Positions 8,244-17,021 of a DNA stretch of 49,735 nt are shown one piece after another; the stretch's first letter is position 1, and every line of letters starts with the position of its first letter. This DNA comes from an uncultured Pelagibacteraceae bacterium (lineage in GTDB: Bacteria; Pseudomonadota; Alphaproteobacteria; Pelagibacterales; Pelagibacteraceae). The stretch spans positions 1 to 49,735 of the forward strand of contig CACMYF010000004.1 in the NCBI GenBank assembly GCA_902617805.1. The letters are read 5' to 3'. The position numbers and the translations under genes are program-made. The notes under the pieces were generated by a model, which saw only the letters and a list, made by a program, of their open reading frames with translations, was not told the origin of the DNA and ran no database searches.

Positions 8244-9109
8244 TAAGATATGATTTTTTTTAGATATTTAGAATAATCACAATTTCCATAAAATTTTATA
8301 GCTTCGTAAACCTTTTTTTTATTTATCCAATTATTTTTTAAAGCTATCTCCTCTAAACATGCTATTTTAAAACCTTGTAAATTTTCAATAGCTGAAACAA
8401 AGTTACTTGTTTTATAAAAATCTTCTATTGAACCAGTATCTAACCATGCTCCACCTCTTCCTAAAAATTCAGAAGATAGCTGATTAATTTTTCTGTAACT
8501 ATTTAATAAATCAACTATTTCAAGCTCATTTCTTTTAGAGGGCTTAAGTTTATTTGCAAATTTTATAACTTTATTGTCAAAAAAATACAATCCTGTTACT
8601 GCTAAATCTGATTTAGAATTTATTGGTTTTTCTTTTATAGATAAAATTTTCTTTCCTTTAACTGTTGCTACTCCAAATTTTTCAGGATTAGAAACTTTAT
8701 GAAGTACAACTTTCGCACCTTTTTTTATTTTTACACAATCAAAAAGCATTTTACTCAAAGATTGACCGTAAAAAAAATTATCACCTAAAATCATAGCAAC
8801 GTTATCTTTTTTAATAAATTTTTTTCCTAAAATGAAAGCATCTGGTAACCCACGAGGCTTATCTTGTTCGATGTAATCAATCTTCATCCCAAGTTTTTTT
8901 CCATCGGGAATTAATTTTCTATATTGATCTAGCTGACCTTTATTAACTATAATTAGTACATCTCTAATTTTTGCTAACATTAAAATAGATAATGGATAAA
9001 ATATCAAAGGTTTATCATAAATTGGTAGCAATTGTTTGTTCACAGCTTTAGTTAATGGACTCATTCTAGTTCCCATTCCTCCTGCTAGTATTATTCCTTT
9101 TTTGATCAT
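8243..9109 (-). CDS. rfbA: Glucose-1-phosphate thymidylyltransferase
   Basis: Joins dTTP and glucose-1-phosphate to give dTDP-glucose, the first step of the pathway. The 288 aa protein begins with KGIILAGGMGTRMSPLT, which contains the nucleotide-binding loop, followed by KQLLPIYDKPLIFYPL with the conserved QLLPIYDKP. Later DNFFYG (metal-binding Asp), GVA, EKP and the conserved GRGGAWLDTGS are all present. It overlaps rfbB by 4 nt and rfbC by 1 nt. Lysine-rich, A+T-heavy coding is stronger in this operon than in the metabolic genes around it. The identification is firm. Confidence 0.94.
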   Translation of the reverse strand: MIKKGIILAGGMGTRMSPLTKAVNKQLLPIYDKPLIFYPLSILMLAKIRDVLIIVNKGQLDQYRKLIPDGKKLGMKIDYIEQDKPRGLPDAFILGKKFIKKDNVAMILGDNFFYGQSLSKMLFDCVKIKKGAKVVLHKVSNPEKFGVATVKGKKILSIKEKPINSKSDLAVTGLYFFDNKVIKFANKLKPSKRNELEIVDLLNSYRKINQLSSEFLGRGGAWLDTGSIEDFYKTSNFVSAIENLQGFKIACLEEIALKNNWINKKKVYEAIKFYGNCDYSKYLKKIIS

Positions 9110-10119
9110 TTATTACCCAATCTTTTTAAAATATCTTTTTTTGAAATTGATTTATAGTATTTTCTGTTTTTATTATACCAATCAAATGTTTCTTTAATTC
9201 CTTCTTTAAAATTAATTCTTGGCTTCCAATTTAATTCTTTCCTAATTTTATTACTATTTAAAGCGTATCTAATATCATGCCCAGGTCTATCTTTAATAAA
9301 ATTTATTTTAACTTTAGTTCCTAAAATTGAATTTTTTTTTGCAACACTTATTAAATGCTCGCAAACTTTAAGATTTGTTAAATTCTTATTTGAACCAATA
9401 TTGTAAAAATTACCAATCTTACCTTTTTTAAATATTTTAATTAAAGCTTCGCAATGATCTTTTACAAATATCCATTCTCTTGAATTCAAGCCTTTTCCAT
9501 ATATTGGCAAAGACTTATTGTTTAAAATATTATAAATTAACTTAGGGATTAATTTTTCTGGATGTTGTTTTGGTCCATAATTATTTGAGCAGTTGGTAAT
9601 TATTGCAGGAATTTTATAAGTTCTAACATAGGATTGAACTAAATGATCTGAAGCAGCTTTACTTGCTGCATATGGTGAGCTAGGGTTGTAGGGATATTTC
9701 TCTGAAGTTCTTCCTTTTAAAATATCTCCGTAAACTTCATCTGTAGAAATATGTATTAATTTTGAACTAAATTTTTGGGAATACTCTTTAAAGTATTCCA
9801 ATAATTTATAAACACCAACTATATTACTTTGAATAAAATGTTCTGGATTATCGATAGATCTATCCACATGAGTTTCTGCAGCTAAATTAAAAATACATAT
9901 AGGCTTATATTTAAAAAGTATTTTTTTAAATTTCCTTTCACCAATGTTACATCTTATAAATTTATATTTATTTGAATTATTATATTCTTTTAAATTATAA
10001 AAATTTGATGAATATGAAATTTTATCAATATTAATTACTGAGAAATTTTTTTTAATTAATAAATCAATTAAATTACTTCCAATAAATCCAAGCCCACCGG
10101 TTACAATTATTTTTTTCAT
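9106..10119 (-). CDS. rfbB: dTDP-glucose 4,6-dehydratase
   Basis: Forms dTDP-4-keto-6-deoxy-D-glucose from dTDP-glucose using bound NAD. The 337 aa extended short-chain dehydrogenase shows IVTGGLGFIGSNLIDLL (about 5-21), the family-specific STDEVYGD with T126, D127 and E128, and the catalytic pair YAASK (Y150, K154). RPGHDIRYALN near residue 285 is also characteristic. It is the first gene of a four-gene minus-strand operon and starts 59 bp from the divergent glycosyltransferase, so a shared regulatory region at 10120-10178 is likely. Nothing is missing from the active site. Confidence 0.95.
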   Translation of the reverse strand: MKKIIVTGGLGFIGSNLIDLLIKKNFSVINIDKISYSSNFYNLKEYNNSNKYKFIRCNIGERKFKKILFKYKPICIFNLAAETHVDRSIDNPEHFIQSNIVGVYKLLEYFKEYSQKFSSKLIHISTDEVYGDILKGRTSEKYPYNPSSPYAASKAASDHLVQSYVRTYKIPAIITNCSNNYGPKQHPEKLIPKLIYNILNNKSLPIYGKGLNSREWIFVKDHCEALIKIFKKGKIGNFYNIGSNKNLTNLKVCEHLISVAKKNSILGTKVKINFIKDRPGHDIRYALNSNKIRKELNWKPRINFKEGIKETFDWYNKNRKYYKSISKKDILKRLGNK

Positions 10120-10178
10120 TGATTAAATTATTTTTACATTAGTAAAAAGTATTAGTATAGTTCATTTAACTAACACTT

Positions 10179-11072
10179 ATGTCAATATCTAGGCAAAATT
10201 TATCTGTAGTTATAGTGAGTTATATCAGTGAAGAGGTGATACACAACTGTATAGAGTCAATCCCAAAAGATATTAATATTTTGGTTGTTGATAATTCAGG
10301 AAACAAGGAATTTAAATTAAGCATAGAGGAAAAATATATTAATGCGAAATGTATTTTGTCTCTTGAAAATCTAGGCATGGGAGCTGGAAATAATTTAGGC
10401 CTAAAACATTCCTCAACTGATTACGCTTTAATTTTAAACCCTGATGTTGTTTTAGAAAACGATACAATCGACGAATTGATTAGCTCTTCAAAAGAAATGG
10501 AATCATTTGCTGTAATTGCTCCTATTATTAAATCAGATATTCAAATGAATTATAAATTATTTGATGAAAATAAAAATAATGAAAATTTTATTAATCCTTT
10601 CAAAGTTAAAAGTGTCGATGGATTTGCAATGCTTTTGAACGTGAAAAAAATAAATCAGATGGATGATTTTAAAAATTTTAAATTTTTTGATGAAAATATT
10701 TTTTTATATTTGGAAAATGATGATTTTTGTAAAAGATTAGTTGATGCTAATGAGAATATTTATGTAGTTCCAAAATCCAAAGTTAATCATTTAGGTGGAA
10801 AGGCAGTTAGTCAAAAATTTTCAGAAGAAGTTGAGCTTTCCAGGAATTGGCATTGGATATGGTCAAAATTTTATTTTCAAAGAAAACACAAAGGTTATTT
10901 AGTTGCTTTATTAAATGGTTTACCAACTTTTTTATCCGCAATATTAAGATTTCTTCTATACTTAATTATTTTTAACTCAAAAAAAAGAAGCATATATTTA
11001 CATAGAGCCATGGGATATTTAAATGCAGCAATGGGGAGAAAATCTTTTTTTAGACCAAATATAAAAATTTAA
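10179..11072 (+). CDS. Glycosyltransferase family 2 (rhamnosyltransferase-like)
   Basis: A 297 aa GT-A glycosyltransferase. Seen: LSVVIVSYISEEVIHNCIES at the N-terminus, ILVVDNSGN (nucleotide-binding), ENLGMGAGNNLGLKHS, and the metal-binding ALILNPDVVL (about 88-97). VDGFAMLLNV and FFDENIFLYLENDDFCKRL follow, the acceptor-side block with the acidic catalytic region. These are typical of the WcaA / rhamnosyltransferase branch. Residues about 240-262 form a hydrophobic segment that may attach it to the inner membrane. It lies divergent to the dTDP-deoxysugar operon, so a rhamnosyl donor is a reasonable guess. It ends with a 4 nt convergent overlap with apt. Confidence 0.85.
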   Translation: MSISRQNLSVVIVSYISEEVIHNCIESIPKDINILVVDNSGNKEFKLSIEEKYINAKCILSLENLGMGAGNNLGLKHSSTDYALILNPDVVLENDTIDELISSSKEMESFAVIAPIIKSDIQMNYKLFDENKNNENFINPFKVKSVDGFAMLLNVKKINQMDDFKNFKFFDENIFLYLENDDFCKRLVDANENIYVVPKSKVNHLGGKAVSQKFSEEVELSRNWHWIWSKFYFQRKHKGYLVALLNGLPTFLSAILRFLLYLIIFNSKKRSIYLHRAMGYLNAAMGRKSFFRPNIKI

Positions 11073-11596
11073 TGTCCTGGAAAATCCATTAAATTTTCAA
11101 TATTATAATTTTTTTTTATTAAATTATCTGAGCCACCTAAATCAAATAGATTAATAACAAATATAAAAGCAGCAACTTTTCCTTTTGAAATTTCGACAAG
11201 TTTTGCAGCAGCTTCTGCCGTTCCACCTGTTGCAATTAAATCATCAATAATTAGAACAGTATCTCTCTCGTTTATAGAATCTTTATGTACCTCTATTGTT
11301 GCAGATCCGTATTCTAGCTCAAAGTTTACCGAATGAACATCAGCAGGTAATTTATTTTTTTTTCTGAGCATTATAAACGGTTTTTTTAATATAAAAGAAA
11401 CTGCTGAAGCAAACACAAACCCTCTAGATTCTATTGCTGCAATTTTTGTAAAATTAAATTTTTTTGATCTTTCTACTATTTGATTGATTGTTTCAGAAAA
11501 TGCATTAGCATCTTTTATTAAGGTTGTAATATCTCTAAATAAAATACCTTTTTTTGGATAATCTGGAATTGATCTAATATAATCTTTTAAATTCAT
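11069..11596 (-). CDS. apt: Adenine phosphoribosyltransferase
   Basis: Salvages adenine to AMP with PRPP. The 175 aa protein is the usual length. Seen: IPDYPKKGILFRDITTL at the start, AIESRGFVFASA (about 54-65), the adenine-pocket residues in KKNKLPADV, and the PRPP loop VLIIDDLIATGGTAEAA (about 114-130). It is divergent from mtnP across 41 bp. MtnP releases free adenine from methylthioadenosine, so the two genes probably act in sequence and share a control region. Assignment is firm. Confidence 0.95.
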   Translation of the reverse strand: MNLKDYIRSIPDYPKKGILFRDITTLIKDANAFSETINQIVERSKKFNFTKIAAIESRGFVFASAVSFILKKPFIMLRKKNKLPADVHSVNFELEYGSATIEVHKDSINERDTVLIIDDLIATGGTAEAAAKLVEISKGKVAAFIFVINLFDLGGSDNLIKKNYNIENLMDFPGH

Positions 11597-11637
11597 AATA
11601 GTTAAATATAAAAGTATAAATAAATAAATTTTTAATT

Positions 11638-12510
11638 ATGACAACAGGTAAATTAGCAATTATTGGAGGAAGTGGTCTCTACGATGTTGAAGAATTCAAA
11701 AATAGAGAATTGCTTGATCTACAAACTCCATGGGGAAAACCATCAGATCAGATATTAAAAACTAATTACAATAATAAGGAGGTTTATTTTTTACCAAGGC
11801 ATGGAAGGGGGCACTTTGTTTCTCCCTCAAATATTAATTTTAGAGCAAATATAGATGCACTTAAACAACTAGGAGTTACAGATATTGTTTCTGTATCTGC
11901 AGTTGGTTCACTAAAAGCAGATTTGCCACCTGGAAAATTTGTAATAGTAGATCAATTTATTGATCGAACTTTTGCAAGAGCTAAAACTTTTTTTGATGAT
12001 GAAATTGTAGCACATGTGTCAATGGCTCACCCTACTTCTAATGGATTAATGAATGCTTGTGAAGAAGCAATTAAAAAATCAAATATAGATTATGAAAGAA
12101 ATGGAACCTATGTTGTTATGGAAGGACCTCAATTCTCTACATTAGCCGAATCAAATTTATATAGATCTTGGAAAGCAGATGTAATTGGAATGACCAATAT
12201 GCCAGAAGCAAAGTTAGCGAGAGAAGCCGAAATTAGATATGCATCAGTTTCTATGGTAACAGATTTTGACTGTTGGCACCCAGATCATGAAAATGTTGAT
12301 GTTCAACAAGTGATCAAGGTTTTACTAGGAAACGCTGAAAAAGCAAAAATTATGATTAAAAATTTGATTGATAATTTTGAAAATCATATTGACCCAAATG
12401 ATCCCACTAATAATTGTTTAGATGTAGCAATTATTACCGCTCCAGAAAAAAGAACAGAAAAAACAATTGAGAAACTCAAGACAGTAGCTGGAAGAGTCTT
12501 AAATAAGTGA
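11638..12510 (+). CDS. mtnP: 5'-methylthioadenosine phosphorylase
   Basis: Phosphorolysis of methylthioadenosine to adenine and 5-methylthioribose-1-phosphate. The 290 aa protein begins IGGSGLYDVEEF with the phosphate-binding Ser, then PRHGRGHFVSPSNINFRANI, MEGPQFSTLAE, and IGMTNMPEAKLAREAEIRYA. The base-binding segment VTDFDCW is the MTA-phosphorylase version and not that of a general purine nucleoside phosphorylase. It heads a five-gene run (hydrolase, mtnA, aldolase, fused speD-speE) whose last member generates its substrate. The stop overlaps the GTG start of the next gene. Confidence 0.93.
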   Translation: MTTGKLAIIGGSGLYDVEEFKNRELLDLQTPWGKPSDQILKTNYNNKEVYFLPRHGRGHFVSPSNINFRANIDALKQLGVTDIVSVSAVGSLKADLPPGKFVIVDQFIDRTFARAKTFFDDEIVAHVSMAHPTSNGLMNACEEAIKKSNIDYERNGTYVVMEGPQFSTLAESNLYRSWKADVIGMTNMPEAKLAREAEIRYASVSMVTDFDCWHPDHENVDVQQVIKVLLGNAEKAKIMIKNLIDNFENHIDPNDPTNNCLDVAIITAPEKRTEKTIEKLKTVAGRVLNK

Positions 12511-13313
12511 AAAAAATAATTTTTACATTTTTAATTTACTTTTTATTTATTTCTTGTTCTTACTCAAAAAACCTAAGTGGATTTGTTATTGATAATGAGA
12601 AGAATAAATTTAATTTACAGCCAATTTCAAAATCTTATAAAGGAAAAACACCTGATATAAGCTTAAATAATTCAGAAAATGTAAAAATTATTATATTTTC
12701 TCATGGAACAACTAGGCCACAAAAAAAAGAAAAATGTAAAAGAAAATATAACGCTATTCCAAATTCTTTGTTAAGCTTAACTGAAATTGATAACGTTTTC
12801 TTTTATTATTTGTGTTCTAAATCAACTGATGGAAATAAACCTGGCTCATATATTGAAAAAAGAGTTAATGAAATTGAGAATGTTTTAGATCAATTACTAG
12901 ATAATGGTATCAAGCCTAAAAATATTTTTCTTTCAGGAGTTTCTGCTGGTGGCTGGTCTTCACTTATGTTAATGCCAAAAGTAGGGAAAAAATTTAATTC
13001 AGCAATTGTTTTTGCTCCAGCGTGTTGTGGACCAAGGCATGAAATTAATAAATATCCAGTATGGAGAAAGGAAATTAGACCTAAGCAGGTTAAGCAGATA
13101 AAAGAAGCAGAATTAATTAAAGCTCTTATTTTTGCATATGAAGATGATAAATTTAACAGATCAAAAGAACTTATGTTTCTAAAGGAAAAATCACCAAATA
13201 CAGTTAATATTATAGAGTACAAATGTGGTGAGGGTCACAATACTTATAGAAAAGACTGCAGAATTAATGAAACAAAAAAAATTATAAAAAAATATATTGA
13301 AGAGCAGGGATAA
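12507..13313 (+). CDS. Exported alpha/beta-hydrolase-like protein (putative lipoprotein)
   Basis: A 268 aa protein of unknown substrate. It begins with a signal-peptide-like stretch ending in a possible lipobox (LFISC, C17), so it is probably exported or lipid-anchored. The fold looks like an alpha/beta hydrolase: FSHGTTR (about 64-70) fits the oxyanion loop, GVSAGGWS (about 144-151) is a GxSxG nucleophile elbow with S146, an acidic residue lies in AYEDDK (about 210-215), and GEGHN supplies H244. Several cysteines (76, 103, 173-174, 240, 251) suit a periplasmic protein. The GTG start overlaps the mtnP stop (GTGA), placing it inside the methylthioadenosine operon, where its role is unexplained. 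Confidence 0.65.
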   Translation: MKKIIFTFLIYFLFISCSYSKNLSGFVIDNEKNKFNLQPISKSYKGKTPDISLNNSENVKIIIFSHGTTRPQKKEKCKRKYNAIPNSLLSLTEIDNVFFYYLCSKSTDGNKPGSYIEKRVNEIENVLDQLLDNGIKPKNIFLSGVSAGGWSSLMLMPKVGKKFNSAIVFAPACCGPRHEINKYPVWRKEIRPKQVKQIKEAELIKALIFAYEDDKFNRSKELMFLKEKSPNTVNIIEYKCGEGHNTYRKDCRINETKKIIKKYIEEQG

Positions 13314-13319
13314 TTTCTA

Positions 13320-14390
13320 ATGAAAATAAAAGGAAAAGAATATCGAACAATATGGTATCAGGGAAATGTTGTTAAAATAATTGATCAAACGAAACTTCCT
13401 CATCAATTTATAATAAAAGATCTCAAATCAGTAAAAGATGCAATTAATGCAATTAAAGTAATGGAGGTAAGAGGTGCACCTCTAATTGGTGGTACGGCTG
13501 CTTACGGTATAGTTTTAGCAGTACAAGAAAATAATGATCCAGAATTTATAAAAAAAAGTGCAGAAGAATTAATTCAATCAAGACCTACTGCTATTAATTT
13601 AAAATGGGCTGTAAATCGTATGATGAAAAAATTATCAGGAATTAATAGCGATCAAATACTAAGTATTGCCCTGAATGAAGCAAAAGAAATATGCGATGAA
13701 GATGAAAAGTTTTGTGAAAAAATTGGTGTTAATGGATTAAAAATAATTGAAGAAATTTATAATAAAAAGAAAGATACTGTAAATATATTAACACATTGTA
13801 ATGCTGGTTGGTTAGCAACAATTAATTGGGGTACAGCTACATCACCAATTTACCATGCTCATAAAAAAGGTATACCAGTCCATGTATGGGTAGATGAAAC
13901 AAGACCAAGAAATCAAGGTGCAAACTTAACTTCATACGAATTAAACGAAGAGGAAATTTCCAATACTATTATCGCTGATAATACAGGGGGTATTTTAATG
14001 CAAAGGGGTCAAGTTGATATGTGTATTGTAGGTACTGATAGGACTTTATCCAATGGAGATGTTTGTAATAAAATTGGAACTTACCTTAAAGCATTAGCTG
14101 CTCATGATAATAATGTTCCTTTTTATGTGGCTCTTCCAAGCTCAACAATTGATTGGGACATCAAAGATGCAAAAAATATTCCCATTGAAGAAAGAAATTC
14201 AGAGGAATTATCTCATGTTGAGGGAATAGATGAGAATAATGAAATTAAGAAAGTTTTGATATACCCAACCAAAAGTAAAGCTATGAATTTAGCTTTTGAT
14301 GTAACGCCTGCAAAATATGTAACTGGATTAATAACTGAAAGAGGGATTTCAGAGGCTTCTTTCGATGGATTAAGAAAATTATTTAAATGA
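13320..14390 (+). CDS. mtnA: S-methyl-5-thioribose-1-phosphate isomerase
   Basis: Isomerises 5-methylthioribose-1-phosphate to 5-methylthioribulose-1-phosphate. The 356 aa protein has MEVRGAPLIGGTAAYG (about 48-63) for phosphate binding, LTHCNAGWLAT with the catalytic C160, and VGTDR with the catalytic D240; both residues fall at the positions known for the Bacillus enzyme. ETRPRNQGANLTSYEL and KIGTYLKALAAHDNNVPFYV are further signatures that set it apart from the eIF2B regulatory subunits. It is 6 bp after the hydrolase and overlaps the aldolase by 4 nt. Confidence 0.93.
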   Translation: MKIKGKEYRTIWYQGNVVKIIDQTKLPHQFIIKDLKSVKDAINAIKVMEVRGAPLIGGTAAYGIVLAVQENNDPEFIKKSAEELIQSRPTAINLKWAVNRMMKKLSGINSDQILSIALNEAKEICDEDEKFCEKIGVNGLKIIEEIYNKKKDTVNILTHCNAGWLATINWGTATSPIYHAHKKGIPVHVWVDETRPRNQGANLTSYELNEEEISNTIIADNTGGILMQRGQVDMCIVGTDRTLSNGDVCNKIGTYLKALAAHDNNVPFYVALPSSTIDWDIKDAKNIPIEERNSEELSHVEGIDENNEIKKVLIYPTKSKAMNLAFDVTPAKYVTGLITERGISEASFDGLRKLFK

Positions 14391-15052
14391 AAAATTTAAA
14401 ACAAAGAGAAGAGGTAATTGAGTATTCAATTAAACTGAATACAACTAATTTATCTCCTTTAAGATCAGGAAATATTTCTGTGAGAGGAATTGAAGATGGT
14501 ATTGAGGGTTTTTTTATAACTCCATCTGGAAAGAAGTATGAATCTTTAAAACCAGAAGATATTGTTTTTTTATCTTTAACCGAAGAAAAAGACTTCTTAT
14601 CTTGGTTTAATTCTGGAAAAAATCCATCATCAGAATGGCGTTTTCACCAAGATATTTATAAAAACAAGTGGGAAGCAAAAGCAATAGTCCATGCTCATTC
14701 ACCTCATGCTACAGCAGTATCTAGTCACGGGAAAACTATCCCACCATTTCATTACATGATTGCCCTTGCAGGTGGTGAAGATATTAGATGCTCTGAATAT
14801 GCAACTTTTGGTACCCATGAACTTTCAGTGAATATGATTAAAGCTTTAAAAGATAGGAAGGCATGTCTTATGGCAAACCATGGACAGGTTGCATTTGGAG
14901 AAAATTTATCTAAAGCTTTCGAGCTTGCTCAAGAGGTAGAAAATATTTGCCATCAATATATTATTGCTTTAAAGATGGGTGAACCTAAGAATCTTTCATT
15001 AGCTGAAATGAAAAAAATCTTAGAAAAAGTTAAAAATTATAAAAGCAGTTAG
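14387..15052 (+). CDS. Class II aldolase/adducin family protein, candidate 5-methylthioribulose-1-phosphate aldolase
   Basis: A 221 aa zinc aldolase of the fuculose-phosphate aldolase fold. Zinc ligands are visible as HAH (H102, H104) and H165 in ANHGQVAFG, with acid/base E83 in SSEWRFH, equivalent to E73 of FucA. The early SPLRSGNISVR motif binds substrate phosphate. It overlaps mtnA by 4 nt and precedes the spermidine-synthesis fusion by 4 bp. MtnB (dehydratase) belongs to the same superfamily, so two readings are possible: an MtnB-type dehydratase, or the aldolase of the DHAP shunt that cleaves methylthioribulose-1-phosphate to DHAP and methylthioacetaldehyde. The absence of mtnC, mtnD or mtnW nearby and the FucA-like Glu favour the aldolase. 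Substrate is inferred. Confidence 0.75.
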   Translation: MKNLKQREEVIEYSIKLNTTNLSPLRSGNISVRGIEDGIEGFFITPSGKKYESLKPEDIVFLSLTEEKDFLSWFNSGKNPSSEWRFHQDIYKNKWEAKAIVHAHSPHATAVSSHGKTIPPFHYMIALAGGEDIRCSEYATFGTHELSVNMIKALKDRKACLMANHGQVAFGENLSKAFELAQEVENICHQYIIALKMGEPKNLSLAEMKKILEKVKNYKSS

Positions 15053-15056
15053 TTAT

Positions 15057-16097
15057 ATGACTAAAGTTGGTGAGCATATTACTCTAGACATCATTGGAAC
15101 AACTAAAGAGTATGATCCATCTGTATTTGAAAAAGTAATTCATGATATTGCAAAAGCTGCAAAAGTAACAATTTTAAATATTTCAAAATATAAATTTGAA
15201 CCCCAAGGTTTTACAATTCTTGCATTGTTAGCAGAAAGTCACATCAGTTTTCATACTTTCCCTGAAAAAGGAATTATTAGTTTTGATTTTTTTACATGTG
15301 GAAAAGTAAGCCCATCAGTTGCAATTGATATAATAAAAAAAGAATTTGAACATAAAAGAATAGTTAAAAAAGAATTTAATAGAGACACAAAATCTCTGTA
15401 TCATGATATTTACAGTTCGCCAGGCTTACAAAAATCATATGTAGTAAATGATGTTTTAGAAGATTTTAAATCTAAAGTAGGTCAACATATTGAGATTTTA
15501 GATTTAGAACAATTTGGTAAGTCTTTATTTATAGATGGCGAGATACAAGTTGCCGCTACTGACGAACATTTATATAGCTCAACCTTTGTAGGTTCTGGTC
15601 TAGATTTAAATAAAGACAATGAAAGAGCTGCAATTATTGGTGGTGGTGATGGTGGGGTTGCAAGAGAATGTATTTCAAAAAATTTTAACTTTATAGATTG
15701 GTACGAACTAGATCCTGAAGTTGTGGATGTTTGTAATAAACATCTTGGAGATATTGGAAAAAAAGCAACAGAAAAAAATTCAGTGAAATGTGTATGGGGT
15801 GATGCTTTCGAAAGTATTAAATCAGTAAGTGATGATACTTATGATCATATTTTTGTTGATCTAAATGACGATCAATTTTGTATAGATTTAGCTGCAAAAA
15901 ATATGGATTCATTAGTCAGAATATTAAAACCGAAGGGAGTTATTACAGCTCAAGTAGGGAGTCAGGATAAAAAACCACAACAGGTTGAAAATTGGTTGAA
16001 TGTTTTTAACCAAAATTTTGGAAACGCAAAATTAGCAAGAGTTTACATACCTAGTTTTGATTGCTCTTGGAATTTTTCTTCATCAATTAATCATTAA
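15057..16097 (+). CDS. Fused S-adenosylmethionine decarboxylase - spermidine synthase
   Basis: A 346 aa two-domain enzyme. Residues about 1-110 are a prokaryotic AdoMet decarboxylase: LLAESHISFHTFPE carries the self-cleavage site E60-S61 (Ser becomes the pyruvoyl group), with H66 and C81 at the positions needed for processing and catalysis. Residues about 118-346 are an aminopropyltransferase: IDGEIQVAATDEHLYSS, the decarboxylated-AdoMet site IIGGGDGGVARE, YELDPEVVDV and FVDLNDDQF. The fusion would make decarboxylated AdoMet and transfer its aminopropyl group to putrescine, releasing methylthioadenosine. As recalled, such fusions have been described in SAR11 and a few other bacteria. It closes the mtnP-mtnA-aldolase run, so product and salvage genes are linked. 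Confidence 0.92.
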   Translation: MTKVGEHITLDIIGTTKEYDPSVFEKVIHDIAKAAKVTILNISKYKFEPQGFTILALLAESHISFHTFPEKGIISFDFFTCGKVSPSVAIDIIKKEFEHKRIVKKEFNRDTKSLYHDIYSSPGLQKSYVVNDVLEDFKSKVGQHIEILDLEQFGKSLFIDGEIQVAATDEHLYSSTFVGSGLDLNKDNERAAIIGGGDGGVARECISKNFNFIDWYELDPEVVDVCNKHLGDIGKKATEKNSVKCVWGDAFESIKSVSDDTYDHIFVDLNDDQFCIDLAAKNMDSLVRILKPKGVITAQVGSQDKKPQQVENWLNVFNQNFGNAKLARVYIPSFDCSWNFSSSINH

Positions 16098-16156
16098 TTT
16101 TACTTTTTTCTTATTTAAATTTGTGAAATAATTCTTCTTAATTAAAGGAGAAAATA

Positions 16157-17008
16157 ATGAATATATTCAAAAAAACTATTTTAACAGTTCTTGCTTCTTT
16201 ATTTATCATTGGAAATGTTTCTGCTGAAAAAATAAAAATTGGAACTGAAGGAGCTTACCCTCCATGGAATTCAAAGGATGCATCAGGTAATCTTATTGGT
16301 TTTGAGGTTGAGCTTGCTCAAGAACTTTGCAAAATTATGAAGTATGACTGTACAATTGTTGAACAAGATTGGGATGGAATGATACCCGCTCTAGTAATGA
16401 GAAAGTTTGATGCAATAATGGCTGGAATGTCTATTACAGCTGAAAGACAAAAAACAATTACGTTTTCACAAGGTTACGCTGATGAAGTAGCTTCTCTTGC
16501 GGTAATGAAAGGTTCAAGCTTAGAGGGCATGGATACACCAGAAGGTATTAATTTATCATTGGGTGGATCTGATGTTAAAAAAGCTCTTAAAACATTAACA
16601 GAAGCACTTGCTGGTAAAACAGTATGTACTCAAACAGGAACAATTCACCAAAACTTTTTAGAGTCAGGTGACGTAGGAAGTGTAAATGTTAGAACTTATA
16701 AAACTCAAGATGAAGTTAACCTAGATTTAACATCTGGAAGATGTGATGTTGCTTTAGCTGCAGCAGTTGCATTTACAGATTATGCAGATAAATCAGGTAA
16801 ACCAGTTGTATTAGTTGGACCAACTTTTTCAGGTGGTGCATTTGGTAATGGTGTAGGTGTTGGTATCAGACAAGCTAGCGATAGTGCGATTGGAAAAAGA
16901 GATGCCAAAATCTTAAAAGACTTCAATAAAGCAATTAATAAAGCTAGAAAACAAGGAATTATTAGCAAACTTGCTATTAAGCACTTTGGTTTCGACGCTT
17001 CTATGTAA
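16157..17008 (+). CDS. Periplasmic amino-acid-binding protein of an ABC transporter
   Basis: A 283 aa solute-binding protein of the polar amino acid family (SBP_bac_3, HisJ/ArtJ-like). It has a signal peptide cut after about residue 23 (NVSA|EKI), then KIGTEGAYPPWNSKDASG, GFEVELAQELC and DWDGMIPALVMRKFDAIMAGMSITAERQ in shorter recognisable pieces. A good AAAGGAG ribosome-binding site precedes the ATG at 16157. Two permeases follow after a hairpin. Ligand is likely a basic or polar amino acid; lying after a polyamine gene makes arginine, ornithine or lysine attractive but unproven. It contains a moderately longer insertion around residues 130-150 (GGSDVKKALKTLTEALAG) compared with the shortest family members. 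Confidence 0.88.
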   Translation: MNIFKKTILTVLASLFIIGNVSAEKIKIGTEGAYPPWNSKDASGNLIGFEVELAQELCKIMKYDCTIVEQDWDGMIPALVMRKFDAIMAGMSITAERQKTITFSQGYADEVASLAVMKGSSLEGMDTPEGINLSLGGSDVKKALKTLTEALAGKTVCTQTGTIHQNFLESGDVGSVNVRTYKTQDEVNLDLTSGRCDVALAAAVAFTDYADKSGKPVVLVGPTFSGGAFGNGVGVGIRQASDSAIGKRDAKILKDFNKAINKARKQGIISKLAIKHFGFDASM

Positions 17009-17021
17009 TTCATTTCAGATC

